From Chryseobacterium mulctrae (GTDB lineage: Bacteria > Bacteroidota > Bacteroidia > Flavobacteriales > Weeksellaceae), in NCBI RefSeq assembly GCF_006175945.1, contig NZ_VAJL01000001.1:2918501-2982500 (forward strand): 64,000 bases of DNA. The letters are read 5' to 3'. Below the pieces are notes generated by a model that saw nothing but the letters and a program-made list of their open reading frames with translations, was not told the origin of the DNA and searched no databases. Both the position numbers and the translations under genes were made by a program. Shown one piece after another: positions 7,294 through 15,651 of this stretch; the stretch's first letter is position 1, and every line of letters starts with the position of its first letter.

Positions 7294-8619
7294 ATGAGTG
7301 TGGATTTTTCAGTTGAATACTTAAAACTCGACCAATTAAGACATCTCCAATCGGAAAGGTTGGCGAGTTTGGTGGGTTATCTTGAAGAGAAGTCAGATTT
7401 TTATAAAGGAAAATTTGATGAATTAGGAATATCACCGCAAGAAATAAGGACAATTGAAGATATTTCAAAACTACCGATTACTTACAAACAAGATTTAAGA
7501 GACAATTATCCGTTCGGATTATTTACGGTTCCAAAGGTTGAATTACAAAGAATTCACTGTTCAAGCGGAACAACGGGAAAACCAACGGTTGTAGGATATA
7601 CAAAAGAAGACGTTGATTTATTCAGCGAAGTCGTAGCAAGATCTTTAAATGCAGCGGGTGCAAAACCGGGAATGCAGTTGCATAATGCTTATGGATACGG
7701 AATCTTCACGGGCGGACTAGGGCTACATTATGGTGCTGAAAAACTAGGGATGAGTGTACTTCCAATTTCTGGAGGAATGACAGCAAGACAGGTAGATTTA
7801 ATCATGGATTTTAAACCTGAAGTAATCTGTTGTTCACCTTCTTATGCTTTAACAATCGCTGATGAATTTGCTAAAAGAGGAATCTCGGCAAATGAAATCA
7901 GTTTAAAATATGCTGTTTTAGGTTCAGAGCCATGGACGGAATTGATAAGACATCACATTGAAGAAAGATTAGGCGTTCATGCAACCAATATTTATGGGTT
8001 AAGTGAAATTATCGGTCCTGGAGTTTCGATGGAAGACTTTGAGGAAAAAGGAGGCTCTTACATTTGGGAAGATCATTTTTATCCTGAAATTTTAGATCCG
8101 ATTACAAAAGAACCTGTTCCGTTTGGTGAAGAAGGAGTTTTGGTGATTACGACTTTAACTAAAAAAGCAATGCCGCTTTTACGTTACTGGACGAATGATA
8201 TCACAAGTCTTTATTATGAAGAAAATTCAAAAAGAACAATGGTTAAAATGAGACCTATTCTTGGAAGAGCTGATGATATGCTGATTGTAAGAGGGGTAAA
8301 TGTATACCCAAGTCAAATCGAAGAAGCATTTTCTCATGTGGAAGGAGTGGTTCCTAATTATTATTTAACACCGATTGAGAAAGAACAAATGTGTGTAGCG
8401 TTGGATATTGATGTTGAAATTGATGATGAATTAATAGCTTCGAAAAATTTAAATCAAAATACCGATGATTATGCTATTTTTGTCGGAAACTTTGGAAAAA
8501 GTATAGAAAACGAAATAAAAAAACGAGTAGGAATCACAACGAAAGTGAAAATTCATGCTCAAGACAGCTTACCTAAATGCGAAGGTGGAAAAATTAATAG
8601 AATACTAAAAACAAAATGA
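7294..8619 (+). CDS. paaK: Phenylacetate-CoA ligase
   Basis: A 441-residue AMP-forming ligase that activates phenylacetate to phenylacetyl-CoA, the first step of aerobic phenylacetate catabolism. The phosphate-binding motif HCSSGTTGKPTVVGYT is at about 89-104 and GLSEIIGPG at about 235. The C-terminal lid (LGRADDMLIVRGVNVYPSQIEE) and the conserved lysine region near the end (PKCEGGKINRI) are present. Length is normal. The last four bases overlap the next start (ATGA), so paaE is translationally coupled. Confidence 0.95.
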   Translation: MSVDFSVEYLKLDQLRHLQSERLASLVGYLEEKSDFYKGKFDELGISPQEIRTIEDISKLPITYKQDLRDNYPFGLFTVPKVELQRIHCSSGTTGKPTVVGYTKEDVDLFSEVVARSLNAAGAKPGMQLHNAYGYGIFTGGLGLHYGAEKLGMSVLPISGGMTARQVDLIMDFKPEVICCSPSYALTIADEFAKRGISANEISLKYAVLGSEPWTELIRHHIEERLGVHATNIYGLSEIIGPGVSMEDFEEKGGSYIWEDHFYPEILDPITKEPVPFGEEGVLVITTLTKKAMPLLRYWTNDITSLYYEENSKRTMVKMRPILGRADDMLIVRGVNVYPSQIEEAFSHVEGVVPNYYLTPIEKEQMCVALDIDVEIDDELIASKNLNQNTDDYAIFVGNFGKSIENEIKKRVGITTKVKIHAQDSLPKCEGGKINRILKTK

Positions 8620-9701
8620 ATTCATTTTATAAATTAAAAACTGTAAGGGTTCAGAAAGATACCAACGATGCTGTAAATGTAGCCGTTGAAATTCCTGAGG
8701 AACTGAAAGATAAATTCAGATTCAAGCAGGGGCAATATCTTAATTTCCGAATGATGATTAACGGGAACGAAGAAAGACGTTCTTATTCTATCTGCAATGC
8801 GCCGAGTGAAAAAAGCAACACGCTGGAAGTATTGGTGAAATTATTGGAAAACGGAAAAGTTTCCGGTTATTTCAACGAACATCTTCACATGGATGAAATC
8901 CTTGAAGTGATGCCTCCAATGGGTGGTTTCAATACATCTTATCATCCGACAAACGTAAAAACTTATGTTGGTTTGGCGGCAGGAAGCGGAATTTCTCCGG
9001 TCTTATCAAATATTAAAGAAAGTCTTTACCAGGAACCGAATTCAAATGCTTATCTGTTCTACAGCAACAGAAGCATGAATCATGTGATGAAAAAGGCTGA
9101 AATCGATAAGTTAGTTGAAACTTTTAACGGAAGACTGAAAGTTGTTTATTTAGTAAGTCGTGAACAGCACGAAGACCCAATTTTTGAGGGAAGAATCTCT
9201 CCTGAAAAATTAGATCAGCTGTTCGAAAGATATACAGATATCGATGTTAAAGAATCTACCTTCTTCATTTGTGGACCTTCAGAAATGATTAAAGGAATTG
9301 CAGATTATTTAAAGAAAGATAAGAAAGTACCGGCAATTCAGGTTTTATTTGAATATTTTACTGCTCCAGACGAAGAGAATACGGAGGAAATGAGCGATGA
9401 ATTCAAAGCTATTGCCAATATAGAAAGTATGGTAACAGTAATCATTGATGATGATGAATATTCGTTCCACCTTAATTCTAAAAAAGAGAGTATCTTAGAT
9501 AAAGCATTGAAAGACAATCTTCCTGTACCTTTTGCATGTAAAGGAGGAGTTTGTTGTACGTGTAAAGCGGAAGTTTTGGAAGGAGAAGTTTTCATGGAGA
9601 AAAACTATGCGCTTACCGAAGAAGAAGTAGCCAGAGGCTTCGTTCTTACCTGTCAATGTCACCCGACAACGAATGTGGTGATGCTTAATTATGATGTATA
9701 A
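8616..9701 (+). CDS. paaE: 1,2-phenylacetyl-CoA epoxidase reductase subunit
   Basis: A 361-residue reductase that passes electrons from NAD(P)H to the di-iron epoxidase. The N-terminal flavin domain has RRSYSICNAP (about 50-59), the middle NAD domain has GLAAGSGISPVLS and ICGPSEMI, and the C-terminal plant-type [2Fe-2S] domain has CKGGVCCTC with a last Cys in LTCQCHP. This order is diagnostic for PaaE. Placing paaE directly behind paaK instead of after paaD is a Bacteroidota arrangement. It overlaps paaK by 4 bases. Confidence 0.95.
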   Translation: MNSFYKLKTVRVQKDTNDAVNVAVEIPEELKDKFRFKQGQYLNFRMMINGNEERRSYSICNAPSEKSNTLEVLVKLLENGKVSGYFNEHLHMDEILEVMPPMGGFNTSYHPTNVKTYVGLAAGSGISPVLSNIKESLYQEPNSNAYLFYSNRSMNHVMKKAEIDKLVETFNGRLKVVYLVSREQHEDPIFEGRISPEKLDQLFERYTDIDVKESTFFICGPSEMIKGIADYLKKDKKVPAIQVLFEYFTAPDEENTEEMSDEFKAIANIESMVTVIIDDDEYSFHLNSKKESILDKALKDNLPVPFACKGGVCCTCKAEVLEGEVFMEKNYALTEEEVARGFVLTCQCHPTTNVVMLNYDV

Positions 9702-9712
9702 TTAAATTAATG

Positions 9713-9780
9713 TAACAATATATCAATTTACCAGTGTAACAATCATTGGTACATTGTTAGACTGATACATTGTTAAATTG
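9713..9780. repeat. Octamer hairpin element, paaE-paaA gap
   Basis: Left arm reads TAACAATA TATCAATT TACCAGTG TAACAATC in 8-base units; the right arm, complemented, reads TAACAATG TATCAGTC TAACAATG TACCAAT. Together they form an imperfect hairpin with almost no loop. Confidence 0.8.
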
Positions 9781-9788
9781 GAAAAATT

Positions 9789-10727
9789 ATGGATTTAGAA
9801 AAATTTGTACAATACGTACACGACGAAAATAAAGTAGAACCAAAAGATGTAATGCCTGATGATTACAGAAAATTATTGGTTCGTCAGATTTCACAACACG
9901 CGCATTCTGAGATTGTTGGGATGTTGCCGGAAGCCAACTGGATTTCCAGAGCGCCTTCATTGAGAAGAAAAATGGCTCTTTTGGCTAAAGTTCAGGATGA
10001 AGCAGGACATGGTTTATACTTGTATTCTGCAACTGAAACTTTAGGAAACGGAACTATCAGAGCGGATAGAGATGCGACTTATGACGATATGTTGGAAGGA
10101 AAAGCAAAATATTCAAGTATTTTCAATTATCCGACATTGAGCTGGGCAGATATTGGCGCAATCGGTTGGTTGGTTGATGGTGCTGCAATTATGAATCAGG
10201 TAATGTTGATGGGGAATTCTTATGGTCCTTATTCAAGAGCAATGGTAAAAATCTGTAAAGAAGAATCTTTCCACCAAAGACAGGGTTATGAGATTTTAAT
10301 GGCACTTTGCCGTGGTACAAAACAGCAGAAAGAAATGGCTCAGGCTTCGCTAAATCGTTTCTGGTGGCCAGCTTTAATGATGTTTGGTCCAAATGACGAC
10401 AGTTCTCCAAACTCTAAGATCTCTATGAATTACAGAGTAAAAAGAGAAAGTAACGACAGTCTTCGTCAGAGATTTATCGACGTTACCGTTTCTCAGGCTG
10501 AGTTTTTAGGATTAACTGTTCCGGATAAAGATTTAAAATGGAATGAGGAAAGACAACATTACGATTTCGGAGAACTTCCTTGGGATGAATTCATGGAAAT
10601 CTTAAAAGGAAACGGACCTTGTAACAAGAAAAGACTACAGACAAAAGTAAAAGCGCAACAAGAAAACCTTTGGGTAAAAGAAGCGGCGATTGCTTTTGCA
10701 GAAAAACAAGAAAAAATTTCAATATAA
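9789..10727 (+). CDS. paaA: 1,2-phenylacetyl-CoA epoxidase catalytic subunit A
   Basis: The 312-residue catalytic subunit of the PaaABCE monooxygenase, a ferritin-like four-helix di-iron protein that inserts oxygen into the phenylacetyl-CoA ring. Iron-ligand helices are visible as [15 protein letters not shown] (about 73-87) and [12 protein letters not shown] (about 158-169). Length is normal. Its TAA stop (10725-10727) is the first TAA of the following octamer element. Confidence 0.96.
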   Translation: MDLEKFVQYVHDENKVEPKDVMPDDYRKLLVRQISQHAHSEIVGMLPEANWISRAPSLRRKMALLAKVQDEAGHGLYLYSATETLGNGTIRADRDATYDDMLEGKAKYSSIFNYPTLSWADIGAIGWLVDGAAIMNQVMLMGNSYGPYSRAMVKICKEESFHQRQGYEILMALCRGTKQQKEMAQASLNRFWWPALMMFGPNDDSSPNSKISMNYRVKRESNDSLRQRFIDVTVSQAEFLGLTVPDKDLKWNEERQHYDFGELPWDEFMEILKGNGPCNKKRLQTKVKAQQENLWVKEAAIAFAEKQEKISI

Positions 10728-10818
10728 CAATATACCAATGTAAAAATGTAACAATCATTGTCATGCTGAGCTTGTCGAAGCATCTCATTGGTAAACTGGT
10801 ACATTGATACATTGTTAA
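10725..10818. repeat. Octamer hairpin element, paaA-paaB gap
   Basis: Starts at the paaA stop codon (TAACAATA TACCAATG) and ends with the complementary arm ATTGGTA...ACATTGTTAAATT. A TGTCATGCTGAG...CGAAGCATCTCA one-armed palindromic element (10759-10787) occupies its centre. Confidence 0.8.
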
Positions 10819-10832
10819 ATTTAATTTTATTT

Positions 10833-11114
10833 ATGGCAAATTTAGATATGTGGGAAGTGTTTATTCAGACTAAACCGGGATTATCTCACAAACACGTTGG
10901 AATTGTACAGGCTCCAACAGCAGAAATGGCTTTGCAAAATGCAAGAGACGTTTATACAAGAAGAAAAGAGGGAACTTCTGTTTGGGTTGTTCCAAGTAAA
11001 TATATTGTGACTTCGGAAGGGGTGGATAAAGAAGCATTCTTCGATCCTGCTGATGACAAACTATATCGTCATCCGACTTTTTACGAGATTCCAAACGATG
11101 TAAAAAATATGTAA
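10833..11114 (+). CDS. paaB: 1,2-phenylacetyl-CoA epoxidase subunit B
   Basis: A 93-residue PaaB, the small subunit thought to bridge PaaAC heterodimers in the epoxidase. The typical opening MWEVFIQTKPGLSHKHVG and the stretch NARDVYTRR...VWVVPS are present. The start at 10833 gives the family N-terminus; an upstream in-frame ATG at 10788 would translate repeat sequence. Confidence 0.95.
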   Translation: MANLDMWEVFIQTKPGLSHKHVGIVQAPTAEMALQNARDVYTRRKEGTSVWVVPSKYIVTSEGVDKEAFFDPADDKLYRHPTFYEIPNDVKNM

Positions 11115-11118
11115 TAAA

Positions 11119-11186
11119 GAAGTTAGAAGTTAGATTCTAGAATTTAGTCTAATTTCTAACCTCTAACCTCTAATTTCTAAATTCTA
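11119..11186. repeat. Heptamer hairpin element, paaB-paaC gap
   Basis: 7-base units: left arm TTAGAAG TTAGATT CTAGAAT, right arm TAATTTC TAACCTC TAACCTC TAATTTC TAAATTC. The arms are complementary in pattern, giving a hairpin. The only other copy seen lies between tRNA-Ile and tRNA-Ala (62751-62820). Confidence 0.75.
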
Positions 11187-11191
11187 TAAAA

Positions 11192-11941
11192 ATGAACCCA
11201 TTATATAATTATTTATTAAAACTAGCGGACGACAGTTTCATTATGGGACAGCGTTTGTCTGCGTGGTGCGGTGAAGGTCCTTATTTGGAGGAAGATATTG
11301 CATTAACGAACATTGCGTTGGATGAACTTGGACAGGCAAATAACTTTTATGTTTACGCTTCAAGAGTGATCGATAACGGAAAAAGTGAAGATGATTTGGC
11401 TTTTCTAAGATACGAACACGAATATGTAAATGCACACTGGACAGAACTTCCGAACGAAGATTATGCACAGACGATTTTAAAAGTTTATGTTTTTTCGGTG
11501 TATCAGAAATTGATGTACGAAGCATTATCAAACTCTGCGAATGAAGAATTGTCTGCCATTGCTCAGAAATCTTTGAAAGAAGTAAGATATCATTACACGC
11601 ACGCTGCTTCTTGGATGAAAATTTTCGCTCAGGGAACAGAAGAGAGTAAATCTCGTTTAGAAAAAGCAATTGAAAATATTTGGGAATATACGAAAGGTTT
11701 ATTCGCAAAAACCGAAGGTGAAGATGATTTGGTAGCTTTAAATATTGCTCCGAATACAGATGCTCTTTACGAAGAATTTCTTGCCATTACAAAGAAAGAT
11801 TTTGAAGGTTTCGGTTTAGAATATCCTACAAATCCTTTTATGCAACCAAAATCAAGAACAGGATATCATACAGAATACTTTGGATTTATGCTTTGTGAAT
11901 TACAGTATATGCAGAGAGCATATCCTGGATGTACGTGGTAG
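11192..11941 (+). CDS. paaC: 1,2-phenylacetyl-CoA epoxidase structural subunit C
   Basis: A 249-residue ferritin-like partner of PaaA, structurally required but without a working di-iron centre in characterised members. Features include LADDSFIMGQRLSAWCGEGPYLEEDIALTNIALDELGQA near the N-terminus, HYTHAASWM and a C-terminus rich in aromatic residues. Normal length, between paaB and paaD as in most paa operons. Confidence 0.95.
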   Translation: MNPLYNYLLKLADDSFIMGQRLSAWCGEGPYLEEDIALTNIALDELGQANNFYVYASRVIDNGKSEDDLAFLRYEHEYVNAHWTELPNEDYAQTILKVYVFSVYQKLMYEALSNSANEELSAIAQKSLKEVRYHYTHAASWMKIFAQGTEESKSRLEKAIENIWEYTKGLFAKTEGEDDLVALNIAPNTDALYEEFLAITKKDFEGFGLEYPTNPFMQPKSRTGYHTEYFGFMLCELQYMQRAYPGCTW

Positions 11942-11951
11942 ATTTCAAATG

Positions 11952-12006
11952 TAACAATGTAGCAATTTATCAATGTAACAATTTTTAAAGTGAAATGTTA
12001 AAACTG
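11952..12006. repeat. Octamer element (degenerate right arm), paaC-paaD gap
   Basis: Left arm TAACAATG TAGCAATT TATCAATG TAACAATT is clear; the right arm (GAAATGTTAAAACTG) is worn. CTTTGCG repeat copy C follows directly, so two unrelated repeats are joined here. Confidence 0.65.
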
Positions 12007-12032
12007 TCATTGAGAATTTTACTCTTTGTTGG

Positions 12033-12112
12033 CTTTGCTAAGTGAAACGCCTTTGCGAACTTAAAAACGTTTAGTAGTTTAAAAAAAATCTTTGCGCACT
12101 TTGCGTTAAAAT
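12033..12112 (+). repeat. Dispersed CTTTGCG repeat, copy C
   Basis: CTTTGCTAAGTGAAACGCC TTTGCGAAC ... CTTTGCGCACTTTGCG TTAAAAT. It matches copies A and B but lacks about 20 bases after the opening (the GATTCGAC stretch), so a shorter subtype exists. Confidence 0.75.
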
Positions 12113-12156
12113 AAAATTAGAAAATCAATTATTGAATAATTGTTAGATTAAAAAAT

Positions 12157-12621
12157 TTGAATAATTTATTAAACATATTATCTCAAGTCCCCGATCCGGA
12201 AATTCCGGTAATCAATATTGTGGAATTGGGCATTGTAAGAGAAGCGAAAGTTACCGGAGAGAATTCTTGCGAAGTGACGATTACACCGACTTATTCTGCC
12301 TGTCCCGCTATGTTTACCATTGAGGAAGACATCATCAAATTGATGAAAGAAAACGGTTGGGATGCGAAAGTAGTCACTAAAATGTTTCCGATTTGGACAA
12401 CAGATTGGTTGACAGATGAAGCGAGAGAAAAACTTCGTGTTTACGGAATTTCACCTCCTGAAAAAGGAGCCGACGAACATCACATTGGGAAACCTAAAAA
12501 ATGTCCGCGTTGTGGCTCGATGAATTCAAAACAGATCAGCAGATTCGGGTCTACATTATGTAAGGCTTCGTATCAATGTTTAGACTGTTTAGAGCCTTTT
12601 GATTATTTTAAATGCCACTAG
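12157..12621 (+). CDS. paaD: PaaD, epoxidase maturation protein, TTG start
   Basis: A 154-residue MIP18/DUF59-type protein needed to mature the phenylacetyl-CoA epoxidase, probably in iron or iron-sulfur handling. The N-terminal half has VPDPEIPVINIVELGIVR (about 10-27) and TYSACPAM; the C-terminal half is a four-Cys ribbon (CPRCGS ... CLDCLEPF). The reading frame is closed upstream by TAG and the first internal ATG is within the conserved domain, so TTG at 12157 is the only sensible start. Confidence 0.92.
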   Translation: MNNLLNILSQVPDPEIPVINIVELGIVREAKVTGENSCEVTITPTYSACPAMFTIEEDIIKLMKENGWDAKVVTKMFPIWTTDWLTDEAREKLRVYGISPPEKGADEHHIGKPKKCPRCGSMNSKQISRFGSTLCKASYQCLDCLEPFDYFKCH

Positions 12622-12629
12622 AATTAATG

Positions 12630-12740
12630 TAGCAACATAACAATGTAACAGTTTACCAGTATATTCAGCGTGACATTACAATTGTTGCATTGTTAGACGA
12701 GTAAATTGCTACATTATGACTAAATTAGTACATTATTAAA
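12630..12740. repeat. Octamer hairpin element, paaD-paaG gap
   Basis: Left arm TAGCAACA TAACAATG TAACAGTT TACCAGTA; long right arm with ATTGTTGCATTGTTAGACG, AAATTGCTACATTATG and AAATTAGTACATTATTAAA. The right arm has more units than the left. Confidence 0.75.
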
Positions 12741-12783
12741 TCTTTGAATTTTTAAATAATTTAATCTTTAAATTAAAAAAACT

Positions 12784-13584
12784 ATGTACACACAACTTGA
12801 TATTGAATCACATTTTGACGGAAAGCTTAAAATTGCTTACCTCAATCAGCCTGAAACGATGAATGCGCTTACAAAGCCATCTTTGGGAGATTTAAAAGAT
12901 TTTATTAAAGAATGTAGTGATGATCCTACAGTAAGATGTGTAGCGATTTCAGGGCGAGGAAGAGCTTTTTGTTCTGGTCAAAACTTGGATGATGCATTTG
13001 TTCAGGGTAGTGAGCATCATGATAACGACATTATCAGAAGAATTGTAACAGATTATTACAATCCTTTGGTGCTTGAAATTACCCGTTGCAGAAAACCGGT
13101 TGTTGCTTTGGTGAATGGTCCTGCAGTTGGAGCTGGAGCAATGTTGGCATTAATTTGTGACTTTGTTTTGGCAAATAATAAAGCATATTTCTCTCAGGCA
13201 TTTTCAAATATTGGTTTAATTCCTGACACGGGAGGTACATATTTCTTGCCTAAATTGTTGGGAAGACAATTGGCAAATTATTTAGCATTTACAGGAAAAA
13301 AACTGTCTGCTGAAGAATCAAAAGCTTATGGTTTGGTAGCTGAGGTTTTCACTGAAGAAGAATTCAATTCAAAATCAATGGAAATTTTGGAGAAAGTATC
13401 CAATATGCCGACTGTTGGTTTAAAACTAACCAAAAAAGCATTCGCCAATTCTTACGATAACACATTGAAAGAACAATTGGAATTGGAAGGCGATCTACAA
13501 CAGGAAGCTGCAGAAACAGAAGACTTCAAAGAAGGGGTACAAGCCTTTTTAGAAAAAAGAAAACCTAATTATAAAGGAAAATAA
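12784..13584 (+). CDS. paaG: 1,2-epoxyphenylacetyl-CoA isomerase
   Basis: A 266-residue crotonase-fold enzyme that converts ring-1,2-epoxyphenylacetyl-CoA to the seven-membered oxepin-CoA, and in E. coli also shifts a double bond later in the pathway. Motifs: the CoA/oxyanion stretch GRGRAFCSGQNLDD (about 58-71), GPAVGAGAMLALICD, and GLIPDTGGTYFLPKLLG with the Asp and double Gly typical of PaaG. The only crotonase inside the operon. Confidence 0.92.
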   Translation: MYTQLDIESHFDGKLKIAYLNQPETMNALTKPSLGDLKDFIKECSDDPTVRCVAISGRGRAFCSGQNLDDAFVQGSEHHDNDIIRRIVTDYYNPLVLEITRCRKPVVALVNGPAVGAGAMLALICDFVLANNKAYFSQAFSNIGLIPDTGGTYFLPKLLGRQLANYLAFTGKKLSAEESKAYGLVAEVFTEEEFNSKSMEILEKVSNMPTVGLKLTKKAFANSYDNTLKEQLELEGDLQQEAAETEDFKEGVQAFLEKRKPNYKGK

Positions 13585-13593
13585 GAATTAATA

Positions 13594-13660
13594 TAACAAT
13601 GTACCAATGTAGCAGTTTAACAGTGATTGTTGCATTGTTACATTGATACACTGTTACATT
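13594..13660. repeat. Octamer hairpin element, paaG-paaH gap
   Basis: Left arm TAACAATG TACCAATG TAGCAGTT TAACAGTG; right arm ATTGTTGCATTGTTACATTG ending CTGTTACATT at the paaH start codon. A compact hairpin with little loop. Confidence 0.8.
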
Positions 13661-14791
13661 ATGAACGTAGGAATTATCGGTGCCGGAACGATGGGGATTG
13701 GCATTGCACAAGTAGCCGCAACGAACGGATGCAAAGTTTGGGTCTATGACGCCAATGCAAAACAAGTAGAAACGGCAACTGTAGGTTTGGAAAAAACATT
13801 GACCAAATTGGTTGATAAACAAAAAATTTCGGCAGAGAAAATGGCTGAAATTTTAGCGAATATTTCCATTGCTACAGAATTGAAAGACTTCAAAGATTGC
13901 GAATTAGTAATCGAAGCTATCATCGAAAACAAAGAAATTAAAACCAAGGTTTTCACAGAATTAGAGAAACATATTTCAGAAAGCTGTGTCATTGGTTCCA
14001 ATACATCTTCTATTTCCATCACCTCTCTTGGTGCGGAATTACAAAAACCGGAGCGTTTCATCGGAATTCACTTCTTCAATCCGGCTCCTTTGATGCCTTT
14101 AGTTGAGGTTATTCCATCTTTATTAACAGAAAAATCTTTAGCGGAAAAAATCTATAATCTGATGAAAGATTGGGGTAAAATTCCAGTTATTGCAAAGGAT
14201 ATTCCAGGATTTATCGTTAACAGAATTGCTCGTCCTTACTATGGTGAAGGTTTAAGAATTGTTGAAGAAAATATCGCCACTGTAGAACAGGTTGATGATG
14301 CGATGAAAACCATTGGAAACTTCAAAATGGGTCCTTTTGAATTAATGGATTTAATTGGCGTTGATGTAAATTTCTCGGTAACCAAAACGGTTTACAACGA
14401 ATATTTCTACGACCCGAAATACAAACCATCTCTCCTACAGCAAAGAATGTCTGAAGCAAAGCTTCATGGCAGAAAAACAGGAAAAGGCTTCTATGATTAT
14501 AGTGAAGATGCTGTAAAACCTGTTACTCAAAAAGACGAGACTCTTTATCAACAAATATTTTTAAGAATTATTTCGATGTTGATCAATGAAGCGGTTGAAG
14601 CAAAAAGATTAGGTGTTGCGAATGATGAAGATTTAGAATTGGCAATGCAAAAAGGAGTAAACTATCCAAAAGGATTATTAGCTTGGGGAAAAGAAATCGG
14701 ATATGCAAAAATCTCAGAAACTCTACAAAGTCTTTACGAAGAATATCAGGAAGAAAGATACAGACAAAGCCCGTTACTACGCAAAATGTAA
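13661..14791 (+). CDS. paaH: 3-hydroxyadipyl-CoA dehydrogenase
   Basis: A 376-residue 3-hydroxyacyl-CoA dehydrogenase that oxidises 3-hydroxyadipyl-CoA with NAD+. The N-terminal Rossmann motif GIIGAGTMGIGIAQVAA (4-20), catalytic GIHFFNPAPLMPLVEV with His, and IPGFIVNRIARPYYGE are present, followed by a helical C-terminal domain. The start at 13661 puts the Rossmann strand at the N-terminus; an ATG 18 bases upstream lies in repeat DNA. The stop TAA is the first TAA of the next octamer element. Confidence 0.93.
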   Translation: MNVGIIGAGTMGIGIAQVAATNGCKVWVYDANAKQVETATVGLEKTLTKLVDKQKISAEKMAEILANISIATELKDFKDCELVIEAIIENKEIKTKVFTELEKHISESCVIGSNTSSISITSLGAELQKPERFIGIHFFNPAPLMPLVEVIPSLLTEKSLAEKIYNLMKDWGKIPVIAKDIPGFIVNRIARPYYGEGLRIVEENIATVEQVDDAMKTIGNFKMGPFELMDLIGVDVNFSVTKTVYNEYFYDPKYKPSLLQQRMSEAKLHGRKTGKGFYDYSEDAVKPVTQKDETLYQQIFLRIISMLINEAVEAKRLGVANDEDLELAMQKGVNYPKGLLAWGKEIGYAKISETLQSLYEEYQEERYRQSPLLRKM

Positions 14792-14889
14792 CAATATACC
14801 AATCTAACAATGTAGCAATTTGTCTGTCATTCTGAGCAAAGCGAAGAATCTCAATTGGTAAACCGTTACATTGTTAAATTATTACATTA
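14789..14889. repeat. Octamer hairpin element after paaH, with nested TGTCATTCTGAG element
   Basis: Left arm TAACAATA TACCAATC TAACAATG TAGCAATT; right arm AATTGGTAAACCG TTACATTGTTAAATT ATTACATTA. The centre (14825-14853) is TGTCATTCTGAG...GCGAAGAATCTCA, one arm of the element seen at 7075. Confidence 0.8.
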
Positions 14890-14893
14890 AAAA

Positions 14894-15214
14894 ATGGATA
14901 TAGATGGATTTCGAGCCGAGTTAGAAACAAGGCTTCTCATTGAAAAAGAATATTTAATTCAGGAACTTTCTTCGATAAAGGATGATAAAGAAAAGCTTGA
15001 TTTATTAGGAAGATTTAATGAAAAATACAAAGAGCTGATTAAAAGAATTGCCAATGAAGACGGTATAGATTTAAGTGCGCCTTATCCAACTGAAGATCCA
15101 TCAAATTCAGAAGATCTTTCATACGAGCAGATAATTCTCGGTAAGACCATGAGTGTTTACGACAAATTGGTTGATGAATTGTATGAAAAATTAACAAGCA
15201 GAAATTCAAAATGA
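14894..15214 (+). CDS. Small unknown protein of the paa operon
   Basis: A 106-residue acidic, mostly helical protein I do not recognise. It has heptad-like stretches (LETRLLIEKEYLIQEL, KLDLLGRFNEKYKELIKRI), a proline/serine linker (SAPYPTEDPSNSED) and a second short helix region; no signal peptide, Cys cluster or membrane segment. It sits between paaH and paaI, and its TGA overlaps the paaI ATG by four bases, so it is co-translated with the thioesterase. It may help a neighbouring enzyme; no function is claimed. Confidence 0.75.
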   Translation: MDIDGFRAELETRLLIEKEYLIQELSSIKDDKEKLDLLGRFNEKYKELIKRIANEDGIDLSAPYPTEDPSNSEDLSYEQIILGKTMSVYDKLVDELYEKLTSRNSK

Positions 15215-15624
15215 ATCCAAGACAGGTTGCAGAATATATGTTTGATCAGGATTATTTTTCCCAATGGATGAATATCAAAATGATCGAAATCAAAGAAAAT
15301 TATTGTTTACTCGAAATGCCCATCAAAAAGGAAATGATTAATGGGTTGAAAACCGTTCACGGAGGCGTTACGTTTGCTTTTGCGGATTCTGCATTGGCAT
15401 TTTCGTCCAACAATTCCGGAGATGCAGCTGTTGCATTGAACTGTATCATCAATTTTACGAAAGCAGGAAAAGAGGGTGATATTTTCAGAGCAGAAAGTAT
15501 CTTGGTAAACGATACAAGAAAAACCGCTGTTTACGACATTAAAATTACGAATCAAAACGAAGAATTGATTGCAAAATTTGTCGGAACAGTCTATAAAATC
15601 GGAAAAAAAGTAACCGATTTGTAA
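15211..15624 (+). CDS. paaI: Hydroxyphenylacetyl-CoA thioesterase PaaI
   Basis: A 137-residue hotdog-fold thioesterase of the PaaI group, which frees CoA from dead-end aryl-CoA intermediates. The family motif KTVHGGVTFAFADSALAFSSN (about 47-67), with HGG and the helix Asp, is intact. No HxxEYD or 4-HBT-I motif is present. Coupled to the preceding small gene by an ATGA overlap. Confidence 0.92.
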   Translation: MNPRQVAEYMFDQDYFSQWMNIKMIEIKENYCLLEMPIKKEMINGLKTVHGGVTFAFADSALAFSSNNSGDAAVALNCIINFTKAGKEGDIFRAESILVNDTRKTAVYDIKITNQNEELIAKFVGTVYKIGKKVTDL

Positions 15625-15651
15625 AAGCACCAACCATCAAATTTAAACAAT

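Noticed and set aside
10559..10812. Two overlapping minus-strand frames across the end of paaA
   Set aside because: They run through the octamer repeat and the opposite strand of a conserved gene; composition shows no protein-like pattern.
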